Positions 9,392-19,665 of a stretch of DNA of 64,000 bases are shown piece after piece (within the stretch, counting starts at the first letter, position 1; each line of letters opens with the position of its first letter). The position numbers and the translations under genes were made by a program. Below the pieces are notes generated by a model. It was not told the DNA's origin. It did no database searches and saw only the letters and a list, made by a program, of their open reading frames with translations. This DNA is from Candidatus Methylopumilus turicensis (GTDB taxonomy: Bacteria; Pseudomonadota; Gammaproteobacteria; Burkholderiales; Methylophilaceae): assembly GCF_000953015.1 (NCBI RefSeq), contig NZ_LN794158.1, positions 434,001 to 498,000 on the forward strand, given 5' to 3'.

Positions 9392-9468
9392 AATGTAATT
9401 TTAACAGAATGAAGCCTCAACCCTGCTAAAATTCTTGAATTCACATTATTACTTTAGTGCAATTTTCC

Positions 9469-11124
9469 ATGAGCCATCCGCAATATCAATCTCAGCAAAT
9501 GCAACTCCATATCGGCTTATTCTGGTTAGTATTAGTGCTGGTTTCTTTGTTTAGTCGTTCATTCATGCCGATTGATGAGACGCGCTACGTCACTGTCGCG
9601 TGGAATATGTTTTTAAATCACGATTTTTTAGTGCCGTATTTAAATGGTGAAACCTACAGCCATAAACCGCCGCTTTTATTTTGGCTGATGAATTTGGGGT
9701 GGGCAGTGTTTGGTGTCAATGACTGGTGGCCTCGACTAGTCCCTTCTATTTTTGCATTAGGCGCAGTCCTCATAATGCAGAAAATTGCGGCACGTTTATG
9801 GCCTGAGCGTCCGCAAATTGGCTATGTGGCATCGCTCATTTTGCTGGGTAGTGGAATGTGGGCAGTGTTCACCACCGCCACCATGTTTGATATGTTGGTG
9901 GCGTTTTTTACCCTATGGGGCGCGTTAGGTTTATTGCTTGCCTGGCAGGGCGAGCCTAAAAAAGGTTGGACTTATGTGGCGCTTGCCATCGCTGGTGGTT
10001 TGCTCGCAAAAGGCCCAACGATATTGCTACAGATTTTACCTTTAGCGGCGCTTGCGTCTTGGTGGACGGGCAATGCTGCTAATAAGCTAAATTTACGTCA
10101 TTGGTATTTCAGTATTTTAATTGCCGTTGTGGTTGGGGTGTTGGTATTGCTGGCTTGGGCAATTCCAGCAGGCATTTACGGGGGGGCTAAATATCAACAT
10201 GAGATTTTCTGGGGACAAACGGCTGACCGCATGGTGAAATCTTTCGCACATCGCCTTCCTCTTTATTGGTATTTGCCTATGCTGCCAGTCATGCTATTCC
10301 CTTGGTTATTCGCTTTGCCAATTTGGCGAGCTTTGGCTAAGGCGGGCAGTGCGATTAATGAACAAGGCGTGCGATTTTGCTTGGCTTGGTTTATCCCTGT
10401 ATTTATCGCTTTTAGTTTGATTAGTGGGAAACAACCTCATTATGTGTTGCCGATTATTCCAGCCTTTGCTTTGTTAGTTGCCCGAGGCTGGGATGAGCTT
10501 AATCATATTTCTTGGTTGGACAAATTATTAGTTGCAATTGTGGGTGTTGGTGTCGGCGTTTTGTTACTTGCGCTGCCTAATCTGAAACATCAATTCCCTT
10601 CAGTGATCTGGTTGGCTGATATCCCTGTTTGGGTTGGTGCTGTGGTGGTATTAGGCAGTATGCTTTTAATGTTGAGTGCTGGCACTAACAAATTGCGTTA
10701 TTTGCAGCATGTGGCTTTGTTGGGTTTATTACTTATTTCAATGTTATGGTTTGGCGTTATCCGCACTGCGGGTGAAGCTTATGATGTTCGGCCCATTAGT
10801 TATCACTTAAAGAGACTGCAGGACCAAAATATTCCTATTGCGCATATTGGTCGATATTATGGACAGTTTAATTTCTTAGGTAGGCTGATAAAGTCACCCG
10901 ATGTATTAAGTGAGAGCCAGTTAAATGGTTGGTTCAAAGAAAATCCTCAAGGACAAGTGATCATTTATATTGACCAGCCATCCAAGCTTAAAGCTGTTAA
11001 GCCAGAATATAAGCAGCTATACCGTGGCTCAAAGCTTTTATGTATTCTGACGCAAGCGCAATGGCAGGCATTGTCTGAACAATCTCAAATATTTTCATCG
11101 AATGAAGCTGGTCGCAGTGAATAA
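9469..11124 (+). CDS. ArnT/PMT-like (GT83) membrane glycosyltransferase
   Basis: Polytopic inner-membrane protein of about 551 residues, with roughly a dozen hydrophobic segments after an N-terminal helix. The first periplasmic loop contains the acidic DETRY motif followed by SHKPPLLFWL, typical of undecaprenyl-phosphate-dependent ArnT-type transferases. I chose ATG at 9469 over the GTG at 9457; neither has a strong ribosome-binding site. Enzymes of this family move an aminoarabinose or hexose from a lipid carrier to lipid A or other acceptors. The sugar cannot be deduced, and no arn biosynthesis genes are in the window. It is followed by lolCE with at most a short gap. Confidence 0.85.
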   Translation: MSHPQYQSQQMQLHIGLFWLVLVLVSLFSRSFMPIDETRYVTVAWNMFLNHDFLVPYLNGETYSHKPPLLFWLMNLGWAVFGVNDWWPRLVPSIFALGAVLIMQKIAARLWPERPQIGYVASLILLGSGMWAVFTTATMFDMLVAFFTLWGALGLLLAWQGEPKKGWTYVALAIAGGLLAKGPTILLQILPLAALASWWTGNAANKLNLRHWYFSILIAVVVGVLVLLAWAIPAGIYGGAKYQHEIFWGQTADRMVKSFAHRLPLYWYLPMLPVMLFPWLFALPIWRALAKAGSAINEQGVRFCLAWFIPVFIAFSLISGKQPHYVLPIIPAFALLVARGWDELNHISWLDKLLVAIVGVGVGVLLLALPNLKHQFPSVIWLADIPVWVGAVVVLGSMLLMLSAGTNKLRYLQHVALLGLLLISMLWFGVIRTAGEAYDVRPISYHLKRLQDQNIPIAHIGRYYGQFNFLGRLIKSPDVLSESQLNGWFKENPQGQVIIYIDQPSKLKAVKPEYKQLYRGSKLLCILTQAQWQALSEQSQIFSSNEAGRSE

Positions 11125-11143
11125 ATCAAAAGAGAAAACGTTG

Positions 11144-12433
11144 ATGTCCATTTTTAGTCGTTTCCAGAATATCAAGCAATCATTGCCATTCGAACTTTTT
11201 GTCGGCATGCGCTATACCCGTGCCAAAAGACGCAACCACTTTATTTCTTTTATTTCACTCACCAGCATGGTCGGCATTGGGCTTGGTGTGGCAGCGCTGA
11301 TTGTTGTGCTTTCAGTGATGAATGGCTTTCAGGAAGAGTTGCGATCACGTATTTTGGGCGTGGCTTCGCATTTGCAAGTCACGGGTGCGAATAACGTGCT
11401 TGCGGATTGGCAATCGGTTGCATCTAAAGTACAAACGGCCAAGCATGTCACAGGGACAGCGCCTTATATTATGGCGCAAGGCATGCTTTCTAACGGTCAA
11501 GCGGTCCAAGGCGCAATTGTACGTGGGGTGTTGCCAAGCCAAGAAGGCAAGGTTTCTGACTTAGCTGAGCATATGCGTGCTGGGCAATTAGCCGATTTAA
11601 AAGCAGGCGAATTTGGCATTGTATTGGGCGCTGAGTTAGCGCAGTCATTGGGTGTTATTTTAGGTGACAAAGTCGTGCTGATGGCACCGCAAGGGCAATT
11701 TACGCCGACGGGTGTTGTGCCCCGTATTAAGCAGTTCACTGTGGTTGGCCTATTTCAAATTGGCATGTATGAGTACGATGCTGGCTTGGCGCTGATCAAT
11801 ATAGAAGATGCCGCTAAGCTTTATCGAATGGGCGATAATGTTTCTGGTGTGCGCTTGAAATTAGATGATTTGTTTTTGGCGCCAAAAATCTCGCGTGATT
11901 TGGCAGTGGTGTTGAGTGATGAAACGCAGGCTTTGTTTTTAACGGATTGGACACAAGAGCATGCCAACTTTTTCCGTGCGATTCAAATGGAAAAGCGGGT
12001 GATGTTTATTATCCTCGCGCTCATTGTCGCTGTGGCCGCCTTTAATATTGTCTCGACTTTAGTCATGGCAGTCACGGATAAACGCGCTGATATTGCCATT
12101 ATGCGGACCTTCGGGGCAAGTCCGCCTAGTATTATGGCGATTTTCATTGTGCAGGGCGCGCTCATCGGGGTGATTGGTACCGTGGTTGGGGCGTTTTTTG
12201 GGGTGTTGATTGCGCTGAATATCAGCACCATCGTGCCATTTATTGAGCACTTATTTAATGTGCAGTTTTTGGCAAAAGATGTTTACTACATCAGCGAGTT
12301 ACCATCTCACTTGCTCTGGGGTGACGTGTTGACTATCGTGATCTTATCGTTCTTGTTAAGTTTGATTGCGACGCTTTACCCAAGTTGGAAGGCTTCCAAA
12401 ATGAATCCTGCTGAGGCTTTGCGTTATGACTAA
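11144..12433 (+). CDS. lolC: lipoprotein-releasing ABC transporter permease LolC/LolE
   Basis: Inner-membrane subunit that extracts outer-membrane lipoproteins and hands them to LolA. It has a TM helix after [17 protein letters not shown], a large periplasmic domain, and three C-terminal TM helices (FtsX-like domain) ending [14 protein letters not shown]. Only one permease gene lies next to lolD here, so it may act as a homodimer of the LolF/LolCE-hybrid type; this is inference. The frame could start at 11102, inside the previous gene, but the ATG at 11144 gives the family-like N-terminus. The stop overlaps lolD by 8 nt. Confidence 0.9.
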   Translation: MSIFSRFQNIKQSLPFELFVGMRYTRAKRRNHFISFISLTSMVGIGLGVAALIVVLSVMNGFQEELRSRILGVASHLQVTGANNVLADWQSVASKVQTAKHVTGTAPYIMAQGMLSNGQAVQGAIVRGVLPSQEGKVSDLAEHMRAGQLADLKAGEFGIVLGAELAQSLGVILGDKVVLMAPQGQFTPTGVVPRIKQFTVVGLFQIGMYEYDAGLALINIEDAAKLYRMGDNVSGVRLKLDDLFLAPKISRDLAVVLSDETQALFLTDWTQEHANFFRAIQMEKRVMFIILALIVAVAAFNIVSTLVMAVTDKRADIAIMRTFGASPPSIMAIFIVQGALIGVIGTVVGAFFGVLIALNISTIVPFIEHLFNVQFLAKDVYYISELPSHLLWGDVLTIVILSFLLSLIATLYPSWKASKMNPAEALRYD

Positions 12434-13100
12434 TCCTATTCTTCAATCAACAGGTTTGCAAAAGACTTATGCTGGTTTGGATGTTGCTGTCCTGAATGGC
12501 ATTGATTTGCAAGTCAGTGCTGGTGAACAGGTGGCAATTGTTGGTACTTCTGGTTCAGGGAAAAGTACCTTACTCCATCTGCTTGGTGGCTTGGATGCTC
12601 CAACTGCTGGTGAAGTCAGTGTCTTAGGTCAGCCGCTTGCGAAAATGAATGAAACCAAGCGTGGCGAACTGCGTAACCAGTATTTGGGTTTTGTGTATCA
12701 ATTTCATCACTTGTTGCCCGAATTTACTGCGCTAGAGAATGTGGCTATGCCTTTATTAATCCGCCGCACACCGCGTGAAGAAGCGATGGTGAGGGCTGCT
12801 GAAGTGTTGAAAAGAGTGGGCTTAGCTCACCGCATGGAACATATGCCGGGCGAGCTTTCTGGCGGTGAGCGTCAGCGCGCTGCGGTAGCCCGTGCGCTAG
12901 TCACCAACCCTCAATGCGTGTTGGCGGACGAGCCAACGGGCAATTTAGATAGACACACTGCGCATGCGGTATTCGATTTATTGCTTGAAATGAACCAAAC
13001 GCAAGGCGTGGCTTTGGTAGTGGTCACGCATGATTTGGAGTTGTCAGCCAAGTTAAAACGCCAATATAAATTGGTGGATGGTAAGTTGTTGGCGATTTGA
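12426..13100 (+). CDS. lolD: lipoprotein-releasing ABC transporter ATPase LolD
   Basis: A 224-residue ABC ATPase: Walker [10 protein letters not shown] near residue 40, the LolD-type Q-loop region [21 protein letters not shown], signature [14 protein letters not shown] and Walker [12 protein letters not shown], then the H-loop VVTHD. The first codons overlap the end of lolC, so the pair is translationally coupled. It powers release of lipoproteins from the inner membrane. Confidence 0.96.
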   Translation: MTNPILQSTGLQKTYAGLDVAVLNGIDLQVSAGEQVAIVGTSGSGKSTLLHLLGGLDAPTAGEVSVLGQPLAKMNETKRGELRNQYLGFVYQFHHLLPEFTALENVAMPLLIRRTPREEAMVRAAEVLKRVGLAHRMEHMPGELSGGERQRAAVARALVTNPQCVLADEPTGNLDRHTAHAVFDLLLEMNQTQGVALVVVTHDLELSAKLKRQYKLVDGKLLAI

Positions 13101-13114
13101 TGTTTTAGTCTCAC

Positions 13115-15451
13115 ATGGCGATTCAGGCAATCATCTTTGTGTTAGGTGTTTGGCTGTTTCAGCAAATGTCTTTTATACCCAGCATTTTTTGGTTGCTGGC
13201 GTTTATTCCGCTTATTTTTTGCGCTTATCGATTTGTTGTTATTCGACGGGTTGCTTTCCATGTTTTAGCACTTGCTTTGGGGTTTGTTTGGGCTGGGCTA
13301 TTTGCCTCATGGCGCCTGGCGGATGCCTTGCCATATGAATGGGAATCTAAGGAGGTTGAGCTAGTGGGGGTGGTCGCGACACTGCCTCAAGTGATCGAAA
13401 ACGGTACGCGCTTCAATGTTAATGTCGAGCGCGTTTTAACCCCTGGTGCTCATGTGCCTGAGCATATTGCCCTAGCGCAATATGCGGATGGATTTTCTGA
13501 AATCAAAAAGCCGACTGATTTATTGGCGTTTCATGCCGGTGAGCGATGGCATTTGCGTGTGAAGCTCAAGCGTCCGCATGCCACGATGAATCCACATGGC
13601 TTTGATTTTGAAGCGTGGGCGCTGGAGCGGAATATTCGGGCTGTTGGTGTTGTGCGAAAAGCATCTACTAATCAACGTTTAAGTGACTTCGTTTGGCGAC
13701 CAACTTACATGATCGAAGCGCTGAGGGAGCGCGTGCAATCTCGCATCTCGCAAGTGCTCAAAGGCAGACCCTATGCTGGCGTTTTGCAGGCCTTAGTGAT
13801 GGGCGATGAAAGTGAAATTACGCAGGAAGACTGGCAGGTTTTTTTACGTACAGGCATCAATCATTTAATGAGTATTTCAGGGCTGCATATCACTATGCTG
13901 TCGGGTATCGCATTTGCCTTCGTGATGGCCTTGTGGCGACGGTCGAGCAAATTCACACTTAAATTGCCTGCGCGAAAAGCGGCAGTGGTTGCAGGCGTCC
14001 TGGTTGCATTGAGTTACGCGTTGGTGGCCGGATTTTCTGTGCCCACGCAACGCACTGTCTATATGTTGATGGTATTTGCTTTCGCGCTTTGGTCAAACAA
14101 ACCAGTGGATATCGTCAAAGTGTTAGCTTACGCCTTATTTGTGGTGGCATTGCTTGATCCCTGGGCGGTCTTGGCGCCGGGCTTCTATCTGTCGTTTGGC
14201 GCAGTAGCGATTATTGCCTATGCCTTGGGCGGTCGACTGGGCCAATCTCATTGGTTCACTGCTGCAGTTCGGACGCAATGGGTTGTCACCTTAGGCTTGG
14301 TGCCGCTTTTGCTATTAATGTTTCAGCAAATTTCATTGATTTCACCAGTGGCTAATGCGCTTGCGATTCCTATTGTGAGCTTGCTCGTTGTGCCTTTATC
14401 TTTGCTTGGGGCCATATTACCGATTGATGGTGCCCTATGGCTAGCGCATTGGTTGATGCAAGCCTTAATGCTGGCTCTCAAATGGATGGCAGCTTTGCCT
14501 TTAAGCACTTGGCAACAACAAGCGCCGCCAGTTTGGACCTTTTTATTGGCGATGTTTGGCTTAGTTTGGATGCTTCTGCCGAGAGGTTTTCCGCTCCGAC
14601 TATTGGGTGTGATATTTTTCTTACCCTTATTTCTTGTGATGCCCAAGGCGCCTGAAGAGGGTGCGATGCTGGTGACAGTCTTGGATGTTGGCCAAGGCTT
14701 GGCCGTGTTTGTGCGCACGCATCAACACACCTTGCTCTACGACACTGGCCCTCAATACACTTCGCTCACAGATGCGGGTGGACGAATTTTGGTGCCATAC
14801 TTGCGTGCTGAGGGGGTCAAGCGTTTGGATGGTCTCGTGGTAAGTCATAACGACAATGATCACAGTGGCGGTATGCGTTCTGTCTTGTCGCAAGTTCCTG
14901 TCAATTGGATGGCCTCTTCTTTGCCGCAGTTACCTGCTGAACTCAGGAACATCAAACACCTCACTTGTTTTGCCGGGCAGCAATGGACCTGGGATGGGGT
15001 GCGGTTTGAAATGCTCAGCCCAGACTTGACGAGCTATCCTGACAAGGCCATCAAAGATAATAATCGAAGCTGTGTGCTTAAGATAACTAGCGTCTCTGGC
15101 AGTGCTTTGTTGGCAGGGGATATTGAACGTCCTGTAGAAATGCGATTGGCAGAAAATGCAGGGAGTTCGCTAAAAGCGGATGTCCTGATTGTGCCTCATC
15201 ATGGCAGTAGAACCTCATCAAGTGAAACTTGGATTGAGGCAGTGAATCCAAAAACGGTTATTTTTACCGTGGGCTATCGCAATCGATTTGGGCATCCCAA
15301 GCCAGATATTGTGGCACGCTATTTGCGACGCAACATCAAGACCTATCGTTCGGATGAAAACGGCGCAGTTTTGTTTAATTTTAATGCTAAATCTGGTTGG
15401 TCTGAGCAGGCTTGGCGAAACACACATTGCCACTATTGGCACGATAAATAA
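13115..15451 (+). CDS. comEC: ComEC/Rec2 DNA-uptake channel
   Basis: 778 residues with the three-part ComEC layout. An N-terminal TM region with a soluble OB-like DUF4131 domain (~1-200) comes first. The central polytopic competence domain (~220-500) contains GINHLMSISGLHITML. A C-terminal metallo-beta-lactamase-like domain (~525-750) contains VTVLDVGQGLAVF, SHNDNDHSGG and VPHHGSRTSSS. It forms the inner-membrane channel for single-stranded DNA entry in natural transformation. All domains look intact. It sits in the common betaproteobacterial order lolD-comEC-exbB-exbD. Confidence 0.95.
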   Translation: MAIQAIIFVLGVWLFQQMSFIPSIFWLLAFIPLIFCAYRFVVIRRVAFHVLALALGFVWAGLFASWRLADALPYEWESKEVELVGVVATLPQVIENGTRFNVNVERVLTPGAHVPEHIALAQYADGFSEIKKPTDLLAFHAGERWHLRVKLKRPHATMNPHGFDFEAWALERNIRAVGVVRKASTNQRLSDFVWRPTYMIEALRERVQSRISQVLKGRPYAGVLQALVMGDESEITQEDWQVFLRTGINHLMSISGLHITMLSGIAFAFVMALWRRSSKFTLKLPARKAAVVAGVLVALSYALVAGFSVPTQRTVYMLMVFAFALWSNKPVDIVKVLAYALFVVALLDPWAVLAPGFYLSFGAVAIIAYALGGRLGQSHWFTAAVRTQWVVTLGLVPLLLLMFQQISLISPVANALAIPIVSLLVVPLSLLGAILPIDGALWLAHWLMQALMLALKWMAALPLSTWQQQAPPVWTFLLAMFGLVWMLLPRGFPLRLLGVIFFLPLFLVMPKAPEEGAMLVTVLDVGQGLAVFVRTHQHTLLYDTGPQYTSLTDAGGRILVPYLRAEGVKRLDGLVVSHNDNDHSGGMRSVLSQVPVNWMASSLPQLPAELRNIKHLTCFAGQQWTWDGVRFEMLSPDLTSYPDKAIKDNNRSCVLKITSVSGSALLAGDIERPVEMRLAENAGSSLKADVLIVPHHGSRTSSSETWIEAVNPKTVIFTVGYRNRFGHPKPDIVARYLRRNIKTYRSDENGAVLFNFNAKSGWSEQAWRNTHCHYWHDK

Positions 15452-15577
15452 CTGCTTGATTTAAGTGATGTCCACTTGCTGAAAAAGCACTGACGCGCTA
15501 AAGTAACGGCACTTTATATGACTTAGTGTTTTAATGCCGCTAAGTAAGAGTTTTTAAGAACATTTTAGGAGTGCTGC

Positions 15578-16189
15578 GTGTTAGAAATCATCAAAGCTGC
15601 TGGTTGGCCAATTTACCCTCTTATTCTTGCTTCTATTGTTGCGATTGCCATTATTGTCGAGCGTGCCTGGACCTTGCGTAGTGAGTTGATTGCACCATCC
15701 AATTTATTACCAGAAGTAAAAAAATGGTTAGCGCAGGGCGGTGTGACCAAAGAAACGTGTGACAAACTTGAAGCGCATTCTTTACTCGGTGAGATCTTTG
15801 CTGCTGCATTGAATAATGTCACTTCATCCAGAGAAATTATTAAAGAGTCTATTGAGGAATCTGGCCGTGCTGTTGCACACAAACTAGAAAGAAACTTGTC
15901 AACGCTTGGTACGATTGCAACAGTCAGCCCATTGCTTGGTTTGTTGGGTACCGTGATTGGTATGGTGGAATTATTTGGTGCTTTCAATGCAGCAGGTTCA
16001 GGCCATGATGTAGCACAGTTTGCTAAAGGGATTTCTGTGGCGCTCTACAACACAGCGGGCGGTATTGTGGTGGCAGTGCCAGCGATGATTTCCTATCGTT
16101 ATTACCGCGCTAAAATTGATGGCTTGATTGTTGAAATGGAACAACAGGCCAATAAACTAGTAGAAATTATTCACGGCGAGCGTCAGTAA
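15578..16189 (+). CDS. exbB: ExbB/TolQ-family proton channel protein
   Basis: Energy-transducing inner-membrane protein of 203 residues with three TM segments (near residues 8-28, 105-130 and 150-175). It carries the MotA/TolQ/ExbB signature LGTIATVSPLLGLLGTVIGMV. Start is GTG at 15578, supported by AGGAG 7 nt upstream. With ExbD it forms the proton channel that drives TonB or a Tol-like partner. No tonB is adjacent, so the partner is unknown. Confidence 0.92.
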   Translation: MLEIIKAAGWPIYPLILASIVAIAIIVERAWTLRSELIAPSNLLPEVKKWLAQGGVTKETCDKLEAHSLLGEIFAAALNNVTSSREIIKESIEESGRAVAHKLERNLSTLGTIATVSPLLGLLGTVIGMVELFGAFNAAGSGHDVAQFAKGISVALYNTAGGIVVAVPAMISYRYYRAKIDGLIVEMEQQANKLVEIIHGERQ

Positions 16190-16191
16190 TC

Positions 16192-16614
16192 ATGAATTTT
16201 CAGCGTGGCAAAAAGCACGAGGATTTAGAAATGAATCTTGTGCCACTAATCGATGTGTTATTAGTCATTATTATTTTCTTGGTCGTCAGCTCAACCTTTG
16301 CGCGCATGAGTGAGTTGCAAATTAATTTGCCAACGGCAGATGCTAATTCACCTGAACAGAAGCCTTTGGTGATTGATGTCGGTGTTGACGCAAAAGGTCA
16401 TTATGTTATCAGCAAAACTGCGCTAACTGATGGCTCTGTAAGTGCAATTGGTGCTGCGCTTCAAAGTGCTGCAGGCAATGGTAAAGAGCCGACAATTATT
16501 ATCAATGCGGATGCTAATGCCACACATCAATCTGTCATTAATGTGATGGAAGCCGCGCGTCAGGTAGGCTACACACACATCACCTTTGCAACACAAACGG
16601 GTGGTAATCGTTAA
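16192..16614 (+). CDS. exbD: ExbD/TolR-family protein
   Basis: 140 residues: one N-terminal TM helix containing the essential aspartate (LVPLIDVLLVIIIFLVV), then a periplasmic domain ending with a helix-strand unit. It begins 2 nt after exbB. It acts with ExbB as the proton-motive-force motor. Confidence 0.92.
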   Translation: MNFQRGKKHEDLEMNLVPLIDVLLVIIIFLVVSSTFARMSELQINLPTADANSPEQKPLVIDVGVDAKGHYVISKTALTDGSVSAIGAALQSAAGNGKEPTIIINADANATHQSVINVMEAARQVGYTHITFATQTGGNR

Positions 16615-16717
16615 TCACTATTGATGGATTCCTATCCGTTATTGTATTCATTCAACGCGCCTTGGGTTTGCTGCTTAGGTAAGCTTCTCCGAGCGGTTGA
16701 GCAAAGTAGTCAACTTC

Positions 16718-18469
16718 ATGACCAAATCTAGTCGTTCAAAATCTCCCGCTCTCAATTACTCCGCAAAGACACTGTATTTGCGAATGTTGCAGTACGCCCT
16801 TCGCTATTGGCCTGTATTTGCTTTCAGTATATTGGCGCTCGTGGTTTTTTCGGCGACCAATACAGGTTTTCTTGCCACCATAAAATTGGTGACGGATGCA
16901 GGCTTTGTTAAGCACGATACCACGATGCTCAATCTACTTCCTTTTATGTTGTTTGGTTTGCTGGCTTTGCGTGCATTTGCCGGATTTGCGTCAACATTTG
17001 CGATGAAGTGGGTGGCGCGTCGCGTGGTAGAAGATTTGCGTGTTGAGGCCTTCGCCAAATTAATGACCTTGCCAGTCAGTTTCTTTGATTCCATCTCAGC
17101 AGGGATTGTGACCTCAAAGCTCACTTATGACACTGAACAAATGTCTGGCGCCGCCACGAATGCGGCGATGAGTTCAGTGCGGGATAGTTTGACGATTGTT
17201 GGTATGGTTGCTTACATGCTTTACTTAGATTGGCGGCTTACTTTGATTTTTGTGGTAACGGCGCCTTTGATGGTGCTTTATCTTAACAAAATGACGCCCA
17301 AGCTTCGGGAAGCAGGTAGGGCGAATCAAGGCACGATGGGTGAAATGACTCAGGTGGCCGAAGAAGCTAGCGCTGGTCAGCGCATGATTAAAATTTTTGC
17401 TGGCGCACCTTATGAGCAAAAGCGTTTTAGTGAGGTGGTGGCTAAAAATAGACATATGCAGATTCGTCTGACGCGCATTTCTGGCATCAACAGTATGGTG
17501 GTTGAAATGCTGGCTGCTTTATCCTTAGGTGCGGTTGTTTATTACTCCGTCGGTAAATTTACGGCAGGTGAATTTGCGGCATTTATTGGCGCATTACTCA
17601 TGCTGATTCCACCCATTAAAAGTCTCACCAAAATGAATGAAACCGTGCAAGTCGGCGTGGCGGCAGCACAAAGTGTTTTTGGTTTGATCGATACGCAGCC
17701 TGAGTCTGATGAAGGCTGCCATGAGATTGGCCGTGCCAAAGGTGAAATTGAATTTAAAAACGTCGGTTTACGTTATGAGGGCGCAAAAAGTAATGCGCTG
17801 AGTCAGCTCAGCTTTACGATTAAGCCAGGCGAAAAATTAGCCCTGGTTGGGCGCTCCGGTGGTGGCAAAACGACAATGGTCAACTTACTTCCACGTTTTT
17901 ATGAGCATCAAGAAGGCTTGGTCCTCTTAGATGGCCTGGATATTCGGGCACTAAAACTCAGTAATTTGCGAGAGCAGTTTGCCTTAGTAAGTCAGGACGT
18001 TGTGTTGTTTAACGATACTGTCTTTAATAACATTGCTTACGGTGCTTTGCGTGGCGTGAGTGAGGAAAAAGTCATTGCGGCTGCAAAAGCCGCGCACGCT
18101 TGGGAGTTCATTCAGCATTTGCCTGGTGGCTTGCAAAGCCAGATTGGGGATAGGGGTGTGCGACTCTCTGGCGGACAGCGTCAGCGCTTAGCGATTGCAC
18201 GTGCAATTTTGAAAGATGCACCTATTTTGTTGCTGGATGAAGCCACTTCTGCCCTAGATACTGAGTCAGAGCAGCATGTTCAGGCGGCATTAGACACCTT
18301 AATGCAAAACCGCACGAGTATTGTGATTGCTCATCGCTTATCAACCATTGAAAATGCGGATCGTATTTTTGTGATGGAGCATGGTGCGATTGTTGAAAGT
18401 GGCACGCACGAAACCCTATTAGAGGCTGGCGGGCATTACGCTAAGCTTTATCAAAAGCAATTTCATTAA
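16718..18469 (+). CDS. msbA: lipid A / LPS-core flippase MsbA
   Basis: Fused ABC exporter half-transporter. Six TM helices occupy residues ~30-310. The nucleotide-binding domain follows, with Walker A GRSGGGKTTMVNLLPRF, signature LSGGQRQRLAIARA and Walker B ILLLDEATSALD, then the HRLST switch. ATG at 16718 is preferred to a TTG at 16697. It flips lipid A-core across the inner membrane and sits immediately before lpxK, the usual msbA-lpxK pairing. Length (583 residues) is normal. Confidence 0.94.
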   Translation: MTKSSRSKSPALNYSAKTLYLRMLQYALRYWPVFAFSILALVVFSATNTGFLATIKLVTDAGFVKHDTTMLNLLPFMLFGLLALRAFAGFASTFAMKWVARRVVEDLRVEAFAKLMTLPVSFFDSISAGIVTSKLTYDTEQMSGAATNAAMSSVRDSLTIVGMVAYMLYLDWRLTLIFVVTAPLMVLYLNKMTPKLREAGRANQGTMGEMTQVAEEASAGQRMIKIFAGAPYEQKRFSEVVAKNRHMQIRLTRISGINSMVVEMLAALSLGAVVYYSVGKFTAGEFAAFIGALLMLIPPIKSLTKMNETVQVGVAAAQSVFGLIDTQPESDEGCHEIGRAKGEIEFKNVGLRYEGAKSNALSQLSFTIKPGEKLALVGRSGGGKTTMVNLLPRFYEHQEGLVLLDGLDIRALKLSNLREQFALVSQDVVLFNDTVFNNIAYGALRGVSEEKVIAAAKAAHAWEFIQHLPGGLQSQIGDRGVRLSGGQRQRLAIARAILKDAPILLLDEATSALDTESEQHVQAALDTLMQNRTSIVIAHRLSTIENADRIFVMEHGAIVESGTHETLLEAGGHYAKLYQKQFH

Positions 18470-18470
18470 G

Positions 18471-19472
18471 ATGCAACGCTGGCTGGAGCAATATTGGTAT
18501 TCAGACAACGCCAGTTTTTGGCGCTTGTTTGCTGTGTTCCCCAGTTTTCTGCTTGCTACATTGGTGAGATTTCGTCGATTTTTATATCAAACGGGCCTTG
18601 TTTCCTCCTGGCGCAGTCCTGTCCCAGTGATTGTAGTTGGCAATGTCACAGTGGGTGGCACAGGTAAGACCCCACTAGTGATTTGGCTGGCGGAGCAATT
18701 ACAAGCAAAAGGATACTCCCCGGGCATTATTAGTCGTGGCTACGGTGGCGCTGCAACTCAAATCACTGAGGTTACCAAAGATACTAGTGCTGCTTTAGTT
18801 GGGGATGAGCCTTTGCTCATGGCGATGCGCACCTCTTGTCCGGTATGGATTGGGAAAAAGCGACCGGCGGTTATTCGCTCGCTTCTAAAAGCGCATCCTC
18901 AATGCGACGTCATTATTTCTGATGACGGCTTACAACATTATGCCTTGAAGCGAGACTTTGAGATTGTGATGGTGGATGGGGTTCGCCGGTATGGCAATGG
19001 TGCGATGTTACCGTTTGGTCCAATGCGAGAGCCTGCTTCACGCGTGATTGAAGCAGACGCCTTGGTTGTGAATGGCGGTGATTCTGATATGAGTGAAGGT
19101 GAGTATTTAATGCGCCTAAATGGCGAGATCTTTCACACACTAAATGACATGACCCACACTGCAATCGCTAAGGATTTTGAAGCTAAGCAGATACATGCAG
19201 TTGCTGGTATTGGCAATCCAGCGAGATTCTTTAATCAGCTTCGTCAACTCGGGCTGACGTTCGTTGAGCATGCCTTTCCTGATCATCATCCATTTAGTCT
19301 GGCCGATTTGCAAATCAATGGGGCTGAAGTCATACTGATGACAGAAAAAGATGCGGTGAAATGTTCAAAGTTTGCACTTAAAAACATTTGGGTTTTGCCG
19401 GTGCAAGCTCATATTGAGTTGGGTTTAGAAAATAAAGTCGTTGAAAGGATAAACAGTTTTTATGGACGCTAA
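18471..19472 (+). CDS. lpxK: tetraacyldisaccharide 4'-kinase
   Basis: Membrane-associated kinase phosphorylating the 4' position of the lipid A precursor. It has an N-terminal hydrophobic anchor (~20-35), a P-loop [18 protein letters not shown], the SRGYGG motif, [10 protein letters not shown] with the catalytic aspartates, and GPMREP. 333 residues, normal length. It begins 1 nt after msbA and overlaps the next small gene by 11 nt. Confidence 0.94.
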   Translation: MQRWLEQYWYSDNASFWRLFAVFPSFLLATLVRFRRFLYQTGLVSSWRSPVPVIVVGNVTVGGTGKTPLVIWLAEQLQAKGYSPGIISRGYGGAATQITEVTKDTSAALVGDEPLLMAMRTSCPVWIGKKRPAVIRSLLKAHPQCDVIISDDGLQHYALKRDFEIVMVDGVRRYGNGAMLPFGPMREPASRVIEADALVVNGGDSDMSEGEYLMRLNGEIFHTLNDMTHTAIAKDFEAKQIHAVAGIGNPARFFNQLRQLGLTFVEHAFPDHHPFSLADLQINGAEVILMTEKDAVKCSKFALKNIWVLPVQAHIELGLENKVVERINSFYGR

Positions 19473-19641
19473 GCTGCTTGAAATTCTGGTGTGCCCGGTT
19501 TGTAAAGGACCTCTACATTATCGAAAAGCTGAGCAAGAGTTGGTTTGTAGTCCCTGCCGCTTAGGTTTTCAGATAAGAGATGATATTCCAGTCATGCTGG
19601 AAGATGAGGCGAGAAAATTGCCTGACGCAGAAGAAGTCTGA
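19462..19641 (+). CDS. Trm112-like small zinc protein (YcaR family)
   Basis: A 59-residue protein beginning [20 protein letters not shown]. It has two CxxC pairs (CPVC and CSPC), and the family's typical C-terminal [10 protein letters not shown]. It starts inside the last codons of lpxK (11-nt overlap) and precedes kdsB by 24 nt, the usual lpxK-ycaR-kdsB arrangement. The proteobacterial protein's role is not well defined. Relatives of Trm112 activate methyltransferases. Confidence 0.9.
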   Translation: MDAKLLEILVCPVCKGPLHYRKAEQELVCSPCRLGFQIRDDIPVMLEDEARKLPDAEEV

Positions 19642-19665
19642 ACGTATGATCAGTCAGTGCAAACC

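Noticed and set aside
9392-9468. FMN riboswitch upstream of ribE
   Set aside because: The short divergent gap lacks the conserved RFN boxes.
16624-16731. Possible 35-codon plus-strand frame between exbD and msbA (MDSYPLLYSF...)
   Set aside because: Overlaps the msbA start region, has no ribosome-binding site and no recognisable homology.
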